This document shows, in pieces, positions 44,801-52,731 of a DNA stretch of 64,000 nt. Both the position numbers and the translations under genes were made by a program. Source of the stretch: Tepidiforma bonchosmolovskayae (GTDB taxonomy: Bacteria; Chloroflexota; Dehalococcoidia; Tepidiformales; Tepidiformaceae); the NCBI RefSeq assembly GCF_008838325.1, contig NZ_CP042829.1, positions 1,364,001-1,428,000 of the forward strand. The letters are read 5' to 3'. The notes under the pieces are model-generated. The model made no database searches, was not told the DNA's origin, and saw only the letters and a program-made list of their open reading frames with translations. Within the stretch, counting starts at the first letter, position 1; every line of letters starts with the position of its first letter.

Positions 44801-47040
44801 CGCTCGCCACCATCGGCCACCCGGCGGGGCAGCAGTACGGCGAGCCTACGCTCACGGCCGAGCAGCTCCAGCTCGCCCTCCAGGCGAGCACCCTCCGCGT
44901 GGAAGAGGAGCTCCGCCCCGGCTACGCCTTCGCCGGCCTCAAGTGCTGGAAGGACCACCTGAACCAGGACAACTGGGAGTGGATCGACTTCTCGAATGGC
45001 CTCCCCGGCCCCAACGACACCGTCTGGTGCATCGCCTACAACGTCCCGTTCAAGACGATCACCATCCACAAGACGTTCTTCGGCGACTCCTCCATCACCA
45101 GCGAGGACTATCCGACCTTCACCCTGAGCCCGGCCCCGTGGACCGGTTGGGAGTTCAACCAGTACTGCACCGTGATAACGGCAGGCACGCCGTATGGCGG
45201 CGGGGTTGGTGTGGCGTGGTCGTGCACCGTGCCCGCCAGCTGGGCCGGTTCGGTCACCGAGACGCCCGCCGCCGGCTGGGAGATCTGCCCCGCAACGTTC
45301 CAGGTCGGGAACGGTGGTATCCCGGTCACCTACGACTACTCCTTCCTGAACTGCAAGAAGAGCAGCATCGTCGTCAAGAAGGTCGTGACCAACGTCGAGA
45401 ACGACACCACCCAGTTCACCGTCACCCTCAGCGACGGTAGCCAGTCGTCGCAGACCGGCCAAATCGCCGAGTGGAACGGCTCCGGCCCGGTGAACGCCAC
45501 CTTCGGCAACCTCTCGCCGAACACCACCTACACCATCACCGAGGGGCCGCAGAACGGCTACCAGGTCCTCGGCTGGGCACTCGCCAACGAGAACGGCACC
45601 TGCCCGGCTCAGCCGGCGAACACCGGTGCCGTCGCCCAAGTGGCGCCAAAACCCGGCGCATCGGCGGTGGTCTGCTTCTATAACGAGCGCTTCGGCAACG
45701 TGGTCGTCGACAAGGCCGTCTCCACCAACACCGCCACGCCGGGCGTCCCCTTCACCTGGACGATCACGGTGAGCGTCGCCGACGGCCCGACCTCCTCGGC
45801 CCTCACCCTCACCGATACCCTGCCGCCGGGCTTCACCTACGGCAGCCCGTCGGCCACGTCGCCGCTGAGCTGCACGCTCACCGCGGGCCAGCTCTCCTGC
45901 ACCCTGCCGCAGAACACGCCCATCGGCACCTACACGGTGACCATCCAGGCCACCGCGCCGACCGGCACGTTCACAATCTGCGGCGGGCACACCAACACGG
46001 TCAGCTTCTCCGGCGCCGGCATCGAAGGCACTGACTCCGCCACCGTGACGGTGGGCTGCGTCGCCAGCGACGGCACCATCCTCGTCCGCAAGGTGGTCCT
46101 CGGCCAGCCCGGCGATACCACCCAGTTCACCGCCGGGCTCACCGGCCCAGGCATCGAGGGCACCGCCACGCAGCCGTTCAGCCAGCAGCTGGTCGGCATC
46201 TTCCCCGGCCTCGCGGCAGGCACCTTCACCGTCAGCGAGCAGCCGCAGGGCGGCTACCAGTACGCAGGCTGGGCCTACGGCACCATCGTGGGCAACCAGG
46301 TGCAGTGCCCGGCGCAGCCGACCAGCAGCGCCGCCAGCACGGACGTCACGCTGACGAACACCTCCCCGCTGGCCGCCGTCTGCTTCTACAACGAAGCACG
46401 GGTCACGATCCGCGTGGAGAAGGTGCTCAACGTCATCGGCTTCACCAACCCCGGCCCAGGCTGGCAGTTCACCCTCACCGGTTGCGGCATCACCCCGCAA
46501 ACGAAGACGACCGATGCGAACGGCGTGGCGGAATTCACCGACCTGCCGCCGGCGATCGGCTGCCAGTACACGGTGACCGAGACGGTGCAGGCCGGGTGGA
46601 CGCCGCAGTTCGTCTCCCAGACGGCTGCACCGACGCAGGGCGGCCAGGGCGTCACGCTCAAGTTCCTCAACATCCGGGTGTACGACCCGCCGTGCGTGGA
46701 CCCGAGCGACCAGCGCTGCCAGCCGCCGGTGACGACGACGCCGCCGACCACGCCGCCCACGACGCCGCCCACCACCACGACCCCGCCGACGACGCCGCCG
46801 ACGACGGTGACGCCGCCGACGAACACGCCGACGCCGACGCCGACGAACACGCCGGTGACGCAGGTCGCGGGTGAGAAGACGCCCGGGCCCGGCGCCTCGC
46901 CGACGCCGCTGGCGCCGTCGACGGGCTACGGCTTCGGCGGCGCCCAGGGCGGCATGAGCCTGCTGCTCGTGCTCGCCGGCCTCATCAGCCTCAGCCTCGG
47001 CCTCGGGTTCATCGCCCTCGGCCGGCGCACCAACCGGTAA
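41848..47040 (+). CDS. Giant secreted surface protein with SpaA/DUF11-like repeats and C-terminal anchor
   Basis: 1730 residues. Signal peptide ~15-41 (LLTAALLAVIIATIGALSAI, AFAHS). Repeated beta domains that open with a K-V-V strand occur at ~151 (TIIIKKVVAGQG), ~1172 (SIVVKKVVTNVE), ~1410 (GTILVRKVVLGQPG) and ~1520 (VTIRVEKVLNVIG), each ending near VCFYNE or FLN. They resemble SpaA/prealbumin-like pilin and adhesin modules. A DUF11-like unit lies near 1281-1400. A Thr-Pro stalk (~1630-1675) leads to LAPSTG (~1688), a membrane helix and RRTNR, like a sortase signal but with an atypical motif. GC is lower than in neighbours, especially near the N-terminus, and Asn/Thr are frequent. Probable adhesin or sheath protein; no sortase gene is visible here. 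Confidence 0.82.
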   Translation: MTLALYGKSRRRQGALLTAALLAVIIATIGALSAITSAFAHSATVTGTAVCTSGGWKVDWKITGDTPSKNMHITSFTVTGGSTTTSPTPNPVPQGTNPQTATAQTTGIALSVSSVTATAQVYWIKNDGSDRYPASGTKTYTKTVQKPSNCATIIIKKVVAGQGADPNATFTASVDNEDEPEGDASNLSFSQNSPYTHVFGGHGSDDDFIVTETGVASGYEVVGSWEGEGNATCPQVGSNDWDTSTGGDNRKNQQKQKIEGLGSATKTVCFLNVKVTAKTCKDLGLQLIDKFNLNGNSYNWETDSGGQQVTIGAGSNATGGNWTSTVSIGAVIVKGGSGPVAYKVFPFPPPYPADTYAGSFDNSGLINWGGNTPAVSHVEFCQGTTTPKGTLIVGKVKDPSAGVPNADGSQFSGTATNQGNAAVINWGPITFSSFATLSNTPAGTYTLAETSTQNGWTPYGWASGSLNQQGQPVCPSEKSSYTAGSTKSNVQVNSNATTVVCVMNTKTAQTPSISKAKASDGYSGGYAYWEIAVVNPENIAQNVRIDDANVTFVSVTNGSCSDSDFSDGSITCSVNANSTMTVKVKRAITTTCHEQTVNNTATVYLLPAVGGNPVKIGDAGGTDATAYTIPGDESKCGLPTITKTANTSQTSDPNAISWTVTVTNPNGTNGIQRTVWIKDPNVTVVGNPTFTGGALCPIPTNSSFETELNGSGVPCTMPAGSSITFTVKPEDQPTRTCEPQSFTNTAYLYIGSQTSQPVTAQGDTITLSGDPSLCTRNVTICKVLENNNDGIVRSGTISFDVRPQSSSPIAVHISNVTEGQQTAPCTTVQVPANKSFDVVEWASRPTGWNGDESGYPQYQIGGGTKVSNNTTTTIAAGNDPVTITFYNKEKLPEIKVRFQKVICPNFSDVAINPGGGAYDIGKPVFPGGGLQGQLNQTAAPPDGNDIVTPSNDGRSSNCHLWGGPGGPGESGDWNFYLKSKDGSSTLATIGHPAGQQYGEPTLTAEQLQLALQASTLRVEEELRPGYAFAGLKCWKDHLNQDNWEWIDFSNGLPGPNDTVWCIAYNVPFKTITIHKTFFGDSSITSEDYPTFTLSPAPWTGWEFNQYCTVITAGTPYGGGVGVAWSCTVPASWAGSVTETPAAGWEICPATFQVGNGGIPVTYDYSFLNCKKSSIVVKKVVTNVENDTTQFTVTLSDGSQSSQTGQIAEWNGSGPVNATFGNLSPNTTYTITEGPQNGYQVLGWALANENGTCPAQPANTGAVAQVAPKPGASAVVCFYNERFGNVVVDKAVSTNTATPGVPFTWTITVSVADGPTSSALTLTDTLPPGFTYGSPSATSPLSCTLTAGQLSCTLPQNTPIGTYTVTIQATAPTGTFTICGGHTNTVSFSGAGIEGTDSATVTVGCVASDGTILVRKVVLGQPGDTTQFTAGLTGPGIEGTATQPFSQQLVGIFPGLAAGTFTVSEQPQGGYQYAGWAYGTIVGNQVQCPAQPTSSAASTDVTLTNTSPLAAVCFYNEARVTIRVEKVLNVIGFTNPGPGWQFTLTGCGITPQTKTTDANGVAEFTDLPPAIGCQYTVTETVQAGWTPQFVSQTAAPTQGGQGVTLKFLNIRVYDPPCVDPSDQRCQPPVTTTPPTTPPTTPPTTTTPPTTPPTTVTPPTNTPTPTPTNTPVTQVAGEKTPGPGASPTPLAPSTGYGFGGAQGGMSLLLVLAGLISLSLGLGFIALGRRTNR

Positions 47041-47123
47041 CGTCCCGGCCGGCAGCCGCCGGCCCCGGTGACCCACCCCGAGGCCCCGGGAACCCCTCCC
47101 GGGGCCTCGCCGCGTCCCAGGGA

Positions 47124-47477
47124 TGAGGGAGGAGGGAGCCCCGCCCATCCCTTCCGCCCCGCCGAGGGAGGAGGGAGCCCCTCTCCTCCCGTCCTCCCCG
47201 CCGAGGGAGAAGGGAACCCCGCCCATCCCTTCCGCCCCGCCGAGGGAGGAGGGAAGAGATGCTCACGCTTCTCCCTCCTCCCTTCTCCCTCCCTGCTGGG
47301 GCGGGGCCGCGCGGACGCGGGGTTCCCTTCTCCCTCCTCCCTGGGGCGGCGGCCTGGGCGGACGCGGGGTTCCCTTCTCCCTCCTCCCTGGGGCGGCGGC
47401 CTGGGCGGACGCGGGGCTCCCTCCTCCCTCCTCCCTGGGGCAGGGCCGGGGCGGAGGCGGGGCCTCCCTCCTCCCTC
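47124..47477. repeat. Intergenic inverted repeat array B (type I core)
   Basis: Left arm: four GAGGGAGGAGGGAGCCCCGCCC-type units with spacer ATCCCTTCCGCCCCGCC. Core AAGAGATGCTCA at 47254-47265, the same 12 bases as in array A. Right arm: CTCCCTCCTCCCTGGGGCGG followed by GGACGCGGGGTTCCCTTCTC-type units, repeated nearly identically three times (period ~60). It fills the gap to the oxidoreductase gene. Confidence 0.85.
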
Positions 47478-47483
47478 TAAACT
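47478..47483 (+). promoter_or_regulatory. -10-type box for leaderless Gfo/Idh gene
   Basis: TAAACT, 6 bases before ATG 47490, directly abutting the end of repeat array B; no ribosome binding site. Confidence 0.55.
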
Positions 47484-47489
47484 ACGTCC

Positions 47490-48527
47490 ATGAGCACCAT
47501 CCGCATCGGCCTCATCGGCGCGGGCGCCAACACCGCCGCCCAGCACATCCCCGGCTTCCGCCGCATCCCCGGCGTCGAAATCGTCGGCGTCGTCAACCGC
47601 ACCCCCGAGAGCTCCCGCCGCGTCGCCGACCAGTTCGGCATCCCGCGCGTCTTCGAAAGCCCCGAAGCCCTCTGCGCCGACCCCGAAATCGACGCTGTCT
47701 GCATCGGCACCTGGCCGTACAAACACCGCGACTACACCATCATGGCCCTCGAAGCCGGCAAGCACGTCCTCTGCGAAGCCCGCATGGCGATGGACCTGCC
47801 CGAGGCGCTCGAGATGCTCGCCGCCGCCCGGCGCCACCCGGAACTCGTCGCCCAGCTCGTGCCCGCCCCGTTCGATTTCCGCCTCGGGCCGACGATCACC
47901 CGGCTCATCGCCGAAGGCGCCCTCGGCGAAGTCCGCGAAGTCACCGTCCGCGTCCTCAACGGGCAGGGGCTCGACCCCCACGCCCCGCTTCACTGGCGGC
48001 AGCGGCGCGACTACTCCGGGCGAAACGTGCAGATGTTTGGCATTTACGTCGAAATCATCGAGCGGTGGCTCGGCCGCCACGCCGGCAGCGTCACCGCCGA
48101 CGGCGCCATCCTCATCCCCGAGCGGCGCGACCCCGAGACCGGGCAGATGGCGCCTGTCACCGTGCCCGATACGTACGTTGTCTGCGGCGAGCTCGCCCGC
48201 GGCGCGCGCATCACCTACCACCTGAGCACGATGGCCGCCGGCGCCGAAGCGAACGGCATCGCCATCCACGGCACGAAGGCGGTGCTCCGCTGGCACCCCG
48301 GCGACACTGCGGAGATCGTCCCCTTCGGCCAGCAGCACGGCCACGCCATCGAACCCGACCCCGGCACCGACCGCGGCTGGCGGGTCGAAGAGGACTTCAT
48401 CGCCTCCATCCGCGAGGGCGCACCCGTCCGGCTTACCAACTTCGAAGACGGCGTCGCGTACATGCGCGTCGTCGATGCCGCCCACCGCAGCTGGGAAGAA
48501 GGCCGCCGCCTGCCCCTCGGCGAGTAA
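47490..48527 (+). CDS. Gfo/Idh/MocA-family oxidoreductase, non-canonical catalytic motif
   Basis: 345 residues. N-terminal NAD(P)-binding RIGLIGAGANTAAQHIPG, then a C-terminal beta domain. The family oxidises or reduces sugars and cyclitols. The usual E-K-P motif after the third strand reads HVLCEARMAMD, so the catalytic Lys is replaced. The late His region is not obvious. It may be a divergent or structural member. Substrate unknown. It is bracketed by repeat arrays B and C. Confidence 0.82.
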   Translation: MSTIRIGLIGAGANTAAQHIPGFRRIPGVEIVGVVNRTPESSRRVADQFGIPRVFESPEALCADPEIDAVCIGTWPYKHRDYTIMALEAGKHVLCEARMAMDLPEALEMLAAARRHPELVAQLVPAPFDFRLGPTITRLIAEGALGEVREVTVRVLNGQGLDPHAPLHWRQRRDYSGRNVQMFGIYVEIIERWLGRHAGSVTADGAILIPERRDPETGQMAPVTVPDTYVVCGELARGARITYHLSTMAAGAEANGIAIHGTKAVLRWHPGDTAEIVPFGQQHGHAIEPDPGTDRGWRVEEDFIASIREGAPVRLTNFEDGVAYMRVVDAAHRSWEEGRRLPLGE

Positions 48528-48528
48528 G

Positions 48529-48867
48529 GGAGGAGGGAGGCCCCGCCCCTGCCCCGTCCCCGCCCCGAGGGAGGAGGGAGCCCCGCCCCTGCCCCGTTCC
48601 CCTGCCGAGGGAGGAGGGAGCCCGGCCCGTCCCCGTTCCCCCGCCGAGGGAGGAGGGAGCCCGGCCACCCCCTCGTCTCCTCCCCAGGGGAGGAGGGAGG
48701 AGTATGGAAGGTTTGAGGTTGGACCCCGGAAGCGGTCTTCACCTCTCATCCCTCCTCCCTCCTCCCTCGGTGGGGTGGATGGGCAGGGTTGGGCTCCCTT
48801 CTCCCTCCTCCCTGGGGAGGCGGAGCGGCCGGGCGGGGCTCCCCGCTCCCTGCTCCCTGCTCCCCGC
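48529..48867. repeat. Intergenic inverted repeat array C (type II core)
   Basis: Left arm: five GAGGGAGGAGGGAGCCC-type units. Core at 48710-48752 contains GAGGTTGGACCCCGGAAG and GCGGTCTTCACCTC. Right arm: TCCCTCCTCCCTCGGTGGGG and CTCCCTTCTCCCTCCTCCC, then GGCGGGGCTCCCC followed by 7-base tandem GCTCCCT/GCTCCCC repeats. It fills the gap between converging genes. Confidence 0.85.
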
Positions 48868-48873
48868 TCCCCG

Positions 48874-49185
48874 CTACTCCCAGTACCTCCTCCCGAACAG
48901 CTCCTCCGCCAGCCCCGCCTCCTCTGCATCGCGCGGGGGCAGGCCGTGCATCGCCAGCCCCAGCACCTCCGCCTCCCGCAGCGTCCGGTCCCGGTCGAGC
49001 GGCGCCTGCCCGGCGGCGAACACCACCCGCAGCGCCGCGATGATCGCCTGCGCCCGCGGCGGGTCGCACTCCTCCCGCCAGAGCGCATCGATCACGTTCC
49101 ATGCCGCCGCCAGCGGGTCGCGCTCCGAAACCGGCCGCCGGCGGCGGGCGCCCGGCTCCCCCTTCGTGCGCCGTTCGATCGCCAT
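48874..49185 (-). CDS. Hypothetical small protein, divergent from SOS-box regulator gene
   Basis: 103 residues from ATG 49185. A basic N-terminus (RRTKGEPGARRRRPVSER) is followed by a helical domain (AAAWNVIDALWREECDPPRA, REAEVLGLAMHGLPPRDAEE) and a WE-terminated tail FGRRYWE. I do not know the family. The longer upstream frame runs through the divergent regulator and is a shadow. The SOS-like box at 49291 lies 106 bases upstream, so it might be damage-controlled. It ends next to array C. Confidence 0.5.
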   Translation of the reverse strand: MAIERRTKGEPGARRRRPVSERDPLAAAWNVIDALWREECDPPRAQAIIAALRVVFAAGQAPLDRDRTLREAEVLGLAMHGLPPRDAEEAGLAEELFGRRYWE

Positions 49186-49290
49186 GGCCCCAGCCTCGCG
49201 CCCGCCCCGGCCCATCCCCCACCCCCGGCTGGCACCCGCGGCACCTGCTGACGACTTCGCGCCCCGGCGCCAGCCGGCACTTGGCACGAA

Positions 49291-49306
49291 TAGAACATAC
49301 GTTCTA
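49291..49306. promoter_or_regulatory. SOS (LexA) box-like palindrome
   Basis: TAGAACATACGTTCTA: outer arms TAGAAC/GTTCTA form a perfect palindrome around ATAC. GAAC-N4-GTTC is the core of Gram-positive/actinobacterial LexA operators. It lies 39 bases before ATG 49345 and 106 bases before the divergent start at 49185. Confidence 0.65.
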
Positions 49307-49344
49307 CGCTCAGCGGCACCAGATCCACCAGAGAGGGGCCTGAG

Positions 49345-49641
49345 ATGTCTGAGCCGCTTCCCCGGCCCGCCCGCTGCGACGCCCTGCCCGAGCACACCGA
49401 CTACCGCGATACGGGCTGCGACCTCGCGCCCTCCTGCCTCGCCTGCCCGCTGCCGCAGTGCCGCTACGACCTGCCCGGCGGCCTCGCCGCCATGCTCCGC
49501 TCCCGGCGCGATGCCGCCATCGCCGATGCCGTCCGCCGCCGCCACCTGCCCATCGACGATGTCGCCGAAATGTTCGGCCTCTCCCGCCGCAGCGTCTTCC
49601 GCGCGCTCCGCCGCGTCGAACGGCCGGGCCGGCAGCAGTAA
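49345..49641 (+). CDS. Small Cys-rich helix-turn-helix DNA-binding protein
   Basis: 98 residues from ATG 49345 with GAGAGGGG ahead. The N-terminal half has Cys residues in GCDLAPSCLACPLPQCRYD (~33-51), likely a metal-binding knuckle. The C-terminal half has a helix-turn-helix (RRRHLPIDDVAEMFGLSRRS, then VFRALRRVE). I infer a DNA-binding regulator. The adjacent LexA-like box suggests SOS control. Small regulators of this kind are known around prophages, and a phage capsid and terminase lie 8-12 kb away, but this link is inference. Confidence 0.65.
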   Translation: MSEPLPRPARCDALPEHTDYRDTGCDLAPSCLACPLPQCRYDLPGGLAAMLRSRRDAAIADAVRRRHLPIDDVAEMFGLSRRSVFRALRRVERPGRQQ

Positions 49642-49866
49642 GCCGCCGGCACGGCGGAGGTGGTTTCGGGGGCAGCGCCCGCGCGGGCGGGACATCCGTT
49701 GCAGGCGCCGCCAGGGAGGAACCCTCCGATATGACATTCGGCGGGGTTCTCCCCTTACAACGCAGGAACCCTGCAAAAATTATTGTCAAAATTTCGCGGC
49801 AACGGTCCGCGCCCGCCCTCCCGGCGCCCGGTTCCGCCGCTCCGCCCGAGACGGTACGCTGGGCCC
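49642..49866. other. Gap before holB with AT-rich stretch
   Basis: 225 bases. Contains two imperfect hairpins (GGGAGGAACCCTCC; GCAGGAACCCTGC) and, at 49775-49795, an unusually AT-rich run (AAAAATTATTGTCAAAATTT) for this genome. No gene is seen. It may hold a promoter for the holB operon upstream of its own -10 box, or an old integration site. Confidence 0.3.
49855..49860 (+). promoter_or_regulatory. -10-type box for leaderless holB
   Basis: TACGCT, 6 bases before ATG 49867; no ribosome binding site. Confidence 0.5.
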
Positions 49867-50955
49867 ATGGAGCAGGTCATCGGTCACGCCGACCTCCGCC
49901 GCGAACTCGCCGCCCTGGCCGCCAGCCCCGAGCCGCCCCACGCGCTCCTCTTCGCCGGCCCCGAAAGCACCGGCCGGACGGTCCTCGCGCGCTACCTCGC
50001 GATGCTCCTCAACTGCGAGGTGCTCCATGCGCCGCCGGCAGCCGGGGCCTCCCTCTTCGGCGATGCCCTCCCGCCCGCTGCAGGCGCCGTCGGCGAACCG
50101 TGCGGCGCCTGCCGGGCCTGCCGCCTCATTCTCGAAGGGGCCCACCCCGACGTCATCACGGTCGCCCCCGGCGATACCCTCTGCCGCCCGCGCGAGGGCG
50201 AATCCCATCCCGCCCACCCCGACTCCGCCGATATCCGCATCTGCCAGGTCCGCGGCATCACCGAACTCGTCGCCCGCTACCCGTTCGAGGCCCGCACCCG
50301 CGTTATCATCATCGACCCGGCCGACCGCCTCGCCCTCTACGCCGCGCCTGCCCTCCTGAAGACGCTCGAAGAGCCGCCCGGCCACACCGTCTTCGTTCTC
50401 ATCACCGCGGCGCCCGACCGCCTCCTCGAAACGATCGTCTCCCGCTGCCGCCGGATCGACGTCCGGCCTGTCGCCCGCGCCGAGATCGAAGCCGGGCTCC
50501 TCGCCCGGGGCGTCGAACCGCGCATCGCCGCCGAGGCCGCAGCCGCAGCCCGCGGGCGCCCCGGCCGCGCCCTCGACTTCGTCGCCGACCCCGACCTCAT
50601 GGGCGCCCGCAGCCGCATTCTCGGGCGGTGCGCCCAGGTTGCAGCCGGGGGCATCCCCGCCCGCTTCGACTACGCTCGCTCCCTCGCCGAGCGCTGGCGC
50701 GGCGACCAGGCCGCCGTCCGCTTCGAGCTCGAGTGCTGGGAGGCCTTCTGGGAGGAGCGGCTTCGCCGCGCCGCAGCCGCGGGCGCCCGCCAGGAGCTCG
50801 CCGGCCTGCTCGAAGCGCTCCGCGCCATCGCCGCCGTCCGCGAGCACCTCCTCGCCAATGTCCAGGCCCGCGCTGCGTTCGACCTCATGCTCCTCCGCTT
50901 CCCCCGCGTTACACTGGAACCCAGCACCGAGGAAGAACTCCCGGCCCATGCCTGA
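49867..50955 (+). CDS. holB: DNA polymerase III delta-prime subunit
   Basis: 362 residues. AAA+ clamp-loader fold: degenerate P-loop FAGPESTGRTVLARYLA (~28-44, Arg where Walker Lys would be), zinc-type CGACRAC (~79-85), RVIIIDPADRLALYAAPALLKTLEEPP (~145-170) and sensor SRCRRIDV. Delta-prime is the stator that opens the beta clamp with delta and tau/gamma. The ricT-like gene overlaps by 8 bases, an arrangement also seen in Bacillus (holB-yaaT). Confidence 0.9.
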   Translation: MEQVIGHADLRRELAALAASPEPPHALLFAGPESTGRTVLARYLAMLLNCEVLHAPPAAGASLFGDALPPAAGAVGEPCGACRACRLILEGAHPDVITVAPGDTLCRPREGESHPAHPDSADIRICQVRGITELVARYPFEARTRVIIIDPADRLALYAAPALLKTLEEPPGHTVFVLITAAPDRLLETIVSRCRRIDVRPVARAEIEAGLLARGVEPRIAAEAAAAARGRPGRALDFVADPDLMGARSRILGRCAQVAAGGIPARFDYARSLAERWRGDQAAVRFELECWEAFWEERLRRAAAAGARQELAGLLEALRAIAAVREHLLANVQARAAFDLMLLRFPRVTLEPSTEEELPAHA

Positions 50956-52261
50956 ACGACCCCCGCGCGTCGCCGGCGTGCGCTTTCGAAACGCCGGCAA
51001 GATTTTCTATTTCCACGCCGCCGGGCTTCGCCTCGAACCGGGCGAATACGTCGTCGTCGAAACCGTCCGCGGGCCCGAAATCGCCCGCGTCGTCATCGCG
51101 CCCGACCAGGTCGTCGTCGATGAGCTCCCCCGCGAAGAGCTCAAGCCGATCCTCCGCCTGGCCACCGAAGCCGATATCCGCCGGGCCGATGAACTTCACC
51201 GGAGGGCACAGGAACTCCTCCCCGAGGCGCGCCGCCTCGGCGAGGAGACCGGGTTTCCCGCACGGATCGACGCCGCCTCCTTCACCCTCGACGGAAAACG
51301 GCTGACCTTCTCCTTCACCAGCGAAGAGCGCCTCGATTACCGCGAGTTCGTCCGCCGCGCCAGCCAGCAGTTCAACGCCCGCGTCGAAATGCACCAGATG
51401 GGCGCCCGCGACCGCGCACGCCTCGCCGGCGGCTACGGCATCTGCGGCCGCGAACTCTGCTGCGCCAGCTGGCTCGAAACCTTCCCCTCCATCTCCATCC
51501 GCATGGCCAAAGACCAGGAGCTGCCGCTCAATCCCCAGAAGATCAGCGGCCTTTGCGGGCGCCTCCTCTGCTGCCTCAGCTACGAAGACGAAGGCTACCG
51601 CGAAATGCGGAAGTCGCTCCCGAAGGTCGGCCAGCGCTGCAGCACCCCCACCGGCGAGGGCAAAGTCGTCGCCATCAACATCCTCAAGCGGCAGGTCACC
51701 CTCCTCGTCGACGGCCAGCGCATCGAAGTCGGCGACCGCGACCTCGGCACCGTCGTCCGCTGGGACCCCTCCAGCAAGAGCGCGCCGCCCCCGCCGAGCA
51801 TCGCCCGCGAAGAGGCGATCGCGCTCGGCCTCATCGAACCGGATGCCGACGACCTGGGCGATGCCCTCGAGGAGCCCGAACCAGTCTTCGAGCCCGGGCC
51901 CGGCCGCGGGCGGCTCCCCGGCGGCGGACCCCGCCGGGTCGTCCCGGCCCGCCCCGCGAAGCCCGAGCCTGCCCCCGCGCCTCAGCCGCTGCAGCCGCCG
52001 CCGCCTGCCCCCCGGCCCCGGCGCCCGCGCGGCGCAGCCCCGGCACCGCCCGGCGGTCCTGTCCAGGATCAACCCCCGCCGCCGCCGCCCGCCACCGGGC
52101 GCGTCTTCCGCCGGGCGGGCGCCCGGCAGGAGCCCCCGCCGGACCAGCCTCCGCCCGCCCCCGGTGCCGGCACGGAGCCCGGCCAGGCCGGCACCGGACG
52201 CCGGCGCCGGCGCCGCCGCGGACGGGGCGGCGGCCAGCAGCCGCCTTCCGGCGGCGACTGA
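50948..52261 (+). CDS. ricT: PSP1-domain protein RicT/YaaT with long Pro/Arg-rich tail
   Basis: 437 residues. Residues 1-275 are the PSP1 domain: VAGVRFRNAGKIFYFHA, YVVVETVRGPEIARVV, GARDRARLAGGYGICGRELC, CASWLETFPSISIRMAK and CGRLLCCLSYE, with the cysteine pairs that bind Fe-S clusters in the Bacillus Ric complex. In Bacillus, RicT with RicA/RicF affects RNase Y maturation and sporulation. The rest (~285-437) is a low-complexity Pro/Arg/Gly tail ending in a basic cluster (GRRRRRRRGRGG), not present in the 275-residue Bacillus form; it may bind RNA. Overlaps holB by 8 bases. Confidence 0.88.
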   Translation: MPERPPRVAGVRFRNAGKIFYFHAAGLRLEPGEYVVVETVRGPEIARVVIAPDQVVVDELPREELKPILRLATEADIRRADELHRRAQELLPEARRLGEETGFPARIDAASFTLDGKRLTFSFTSEERLDYREFVRRASQQFNARVEMHQMGARDRARLAGGYGICGRELCCASWLETFPSISIRMAKDQELPLNPQKISGLCGRLLCCLSYEDEGYREMRKSLPKVGQRCSTPTGEGKVVAINILKRQVTLLVDGQRIEVGDRDLGTVVRWDPSSKSAPPPPSIAREEAIALGLIEPDADDLGDALEEPEPVFEPGPGRGRLPGGGPRRVVPARPAKPEPAPAPQPLQPPPPAPRPRRPRGAAPAPPGGPVQDQPPPPPPATGRVFRRAGARQEPPPDQPPPAPGAGTEPGQAGTGRRRRRRRGRGGGQQPPSGGD

Positions 52262-52279
52262 CCGCCTGCGCGCCCACGC

Positions 52280-52687
52280 CTACTCGAGCGCCGCGAGCGC
52301 CGCCGCGATCTTCTCCCGCGCCTGCTTCGCCACCTCCGCCACCTCGGGGTCCTGGACGATGCTCATCGCCGCCACCGGGTCCATCGCCTCGACCACAATG
52401 CCGCGGCCCGTATCCCGCACCACCACGTTGCACGGCAGCAGCATCCCGACCTCCGGGTTCGCGCTCAGCGCCCGGTGGGCCAGCGGCGGATTGCACGCCC
52501 CGAGGATGAGGTAGGGCGGCATCTCCGCGCCGAGCTTCGCCTTCAGCGTCGCCTGCACATCGATCTCGGTCAGCACCCCGAACCCCTGCGCCTTCAGCGC
52601 CTCGCGGACCGCCTCCACCGCCTGGTGGAACGGCAGGCCTGTCTCCCGGCGCAGGCCAAACGTCAGCTGTTCGATCGTTGCGGTCAT
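52280..52687 (-). CDS. DUF302-family protein
   Basis: 135 residues from ATG 52687, preceded by GGAGGAGGAGG. DUF302 hallmarks: TGLPFHQAVEAVREALKAQG, FGVLTEIDVQATLKAKLG, PPYLILGACNPPLAHRAL (Cys conserved) and LPCNVVVRD. Function unknown; the fold binds heme- or metal-like ligands in some structures. Divergent from the beta-lactamase-like gene, with array D between them. Confidence 0.9.
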   Translation of the reverse strand: MTATIEQLTFGLRRETGLPFHQAVEAVREALKAQGFGVLTEIDVQATLKAKLGAEMPPYLILGACNPPLAHRALSANPEVGMLLPCNVVVRDTGRGIVVEAMDPVAAMSIVQDPEVAEVAKQAREKIAAALAALE

Positions 52688-52731
52688 GGCAATCACCTCC
52701 TCCTCCCACCGTAGCAGAAACCGGCCCCTCC

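Noticed and set aside
43414-47226. 1270-residue antisense frame in the surface protein gene
   Set aside because: Arg/Gly/Asp-rich shadow; the plus-strand frame has signal peptide, domains and anchor.
47123-50359. Long frames translating the GGGAGG repeats into REEGAPP-type peptides
   Set aside because: They follow the repeat period across non-coding arrays and several real genes; no start signals.
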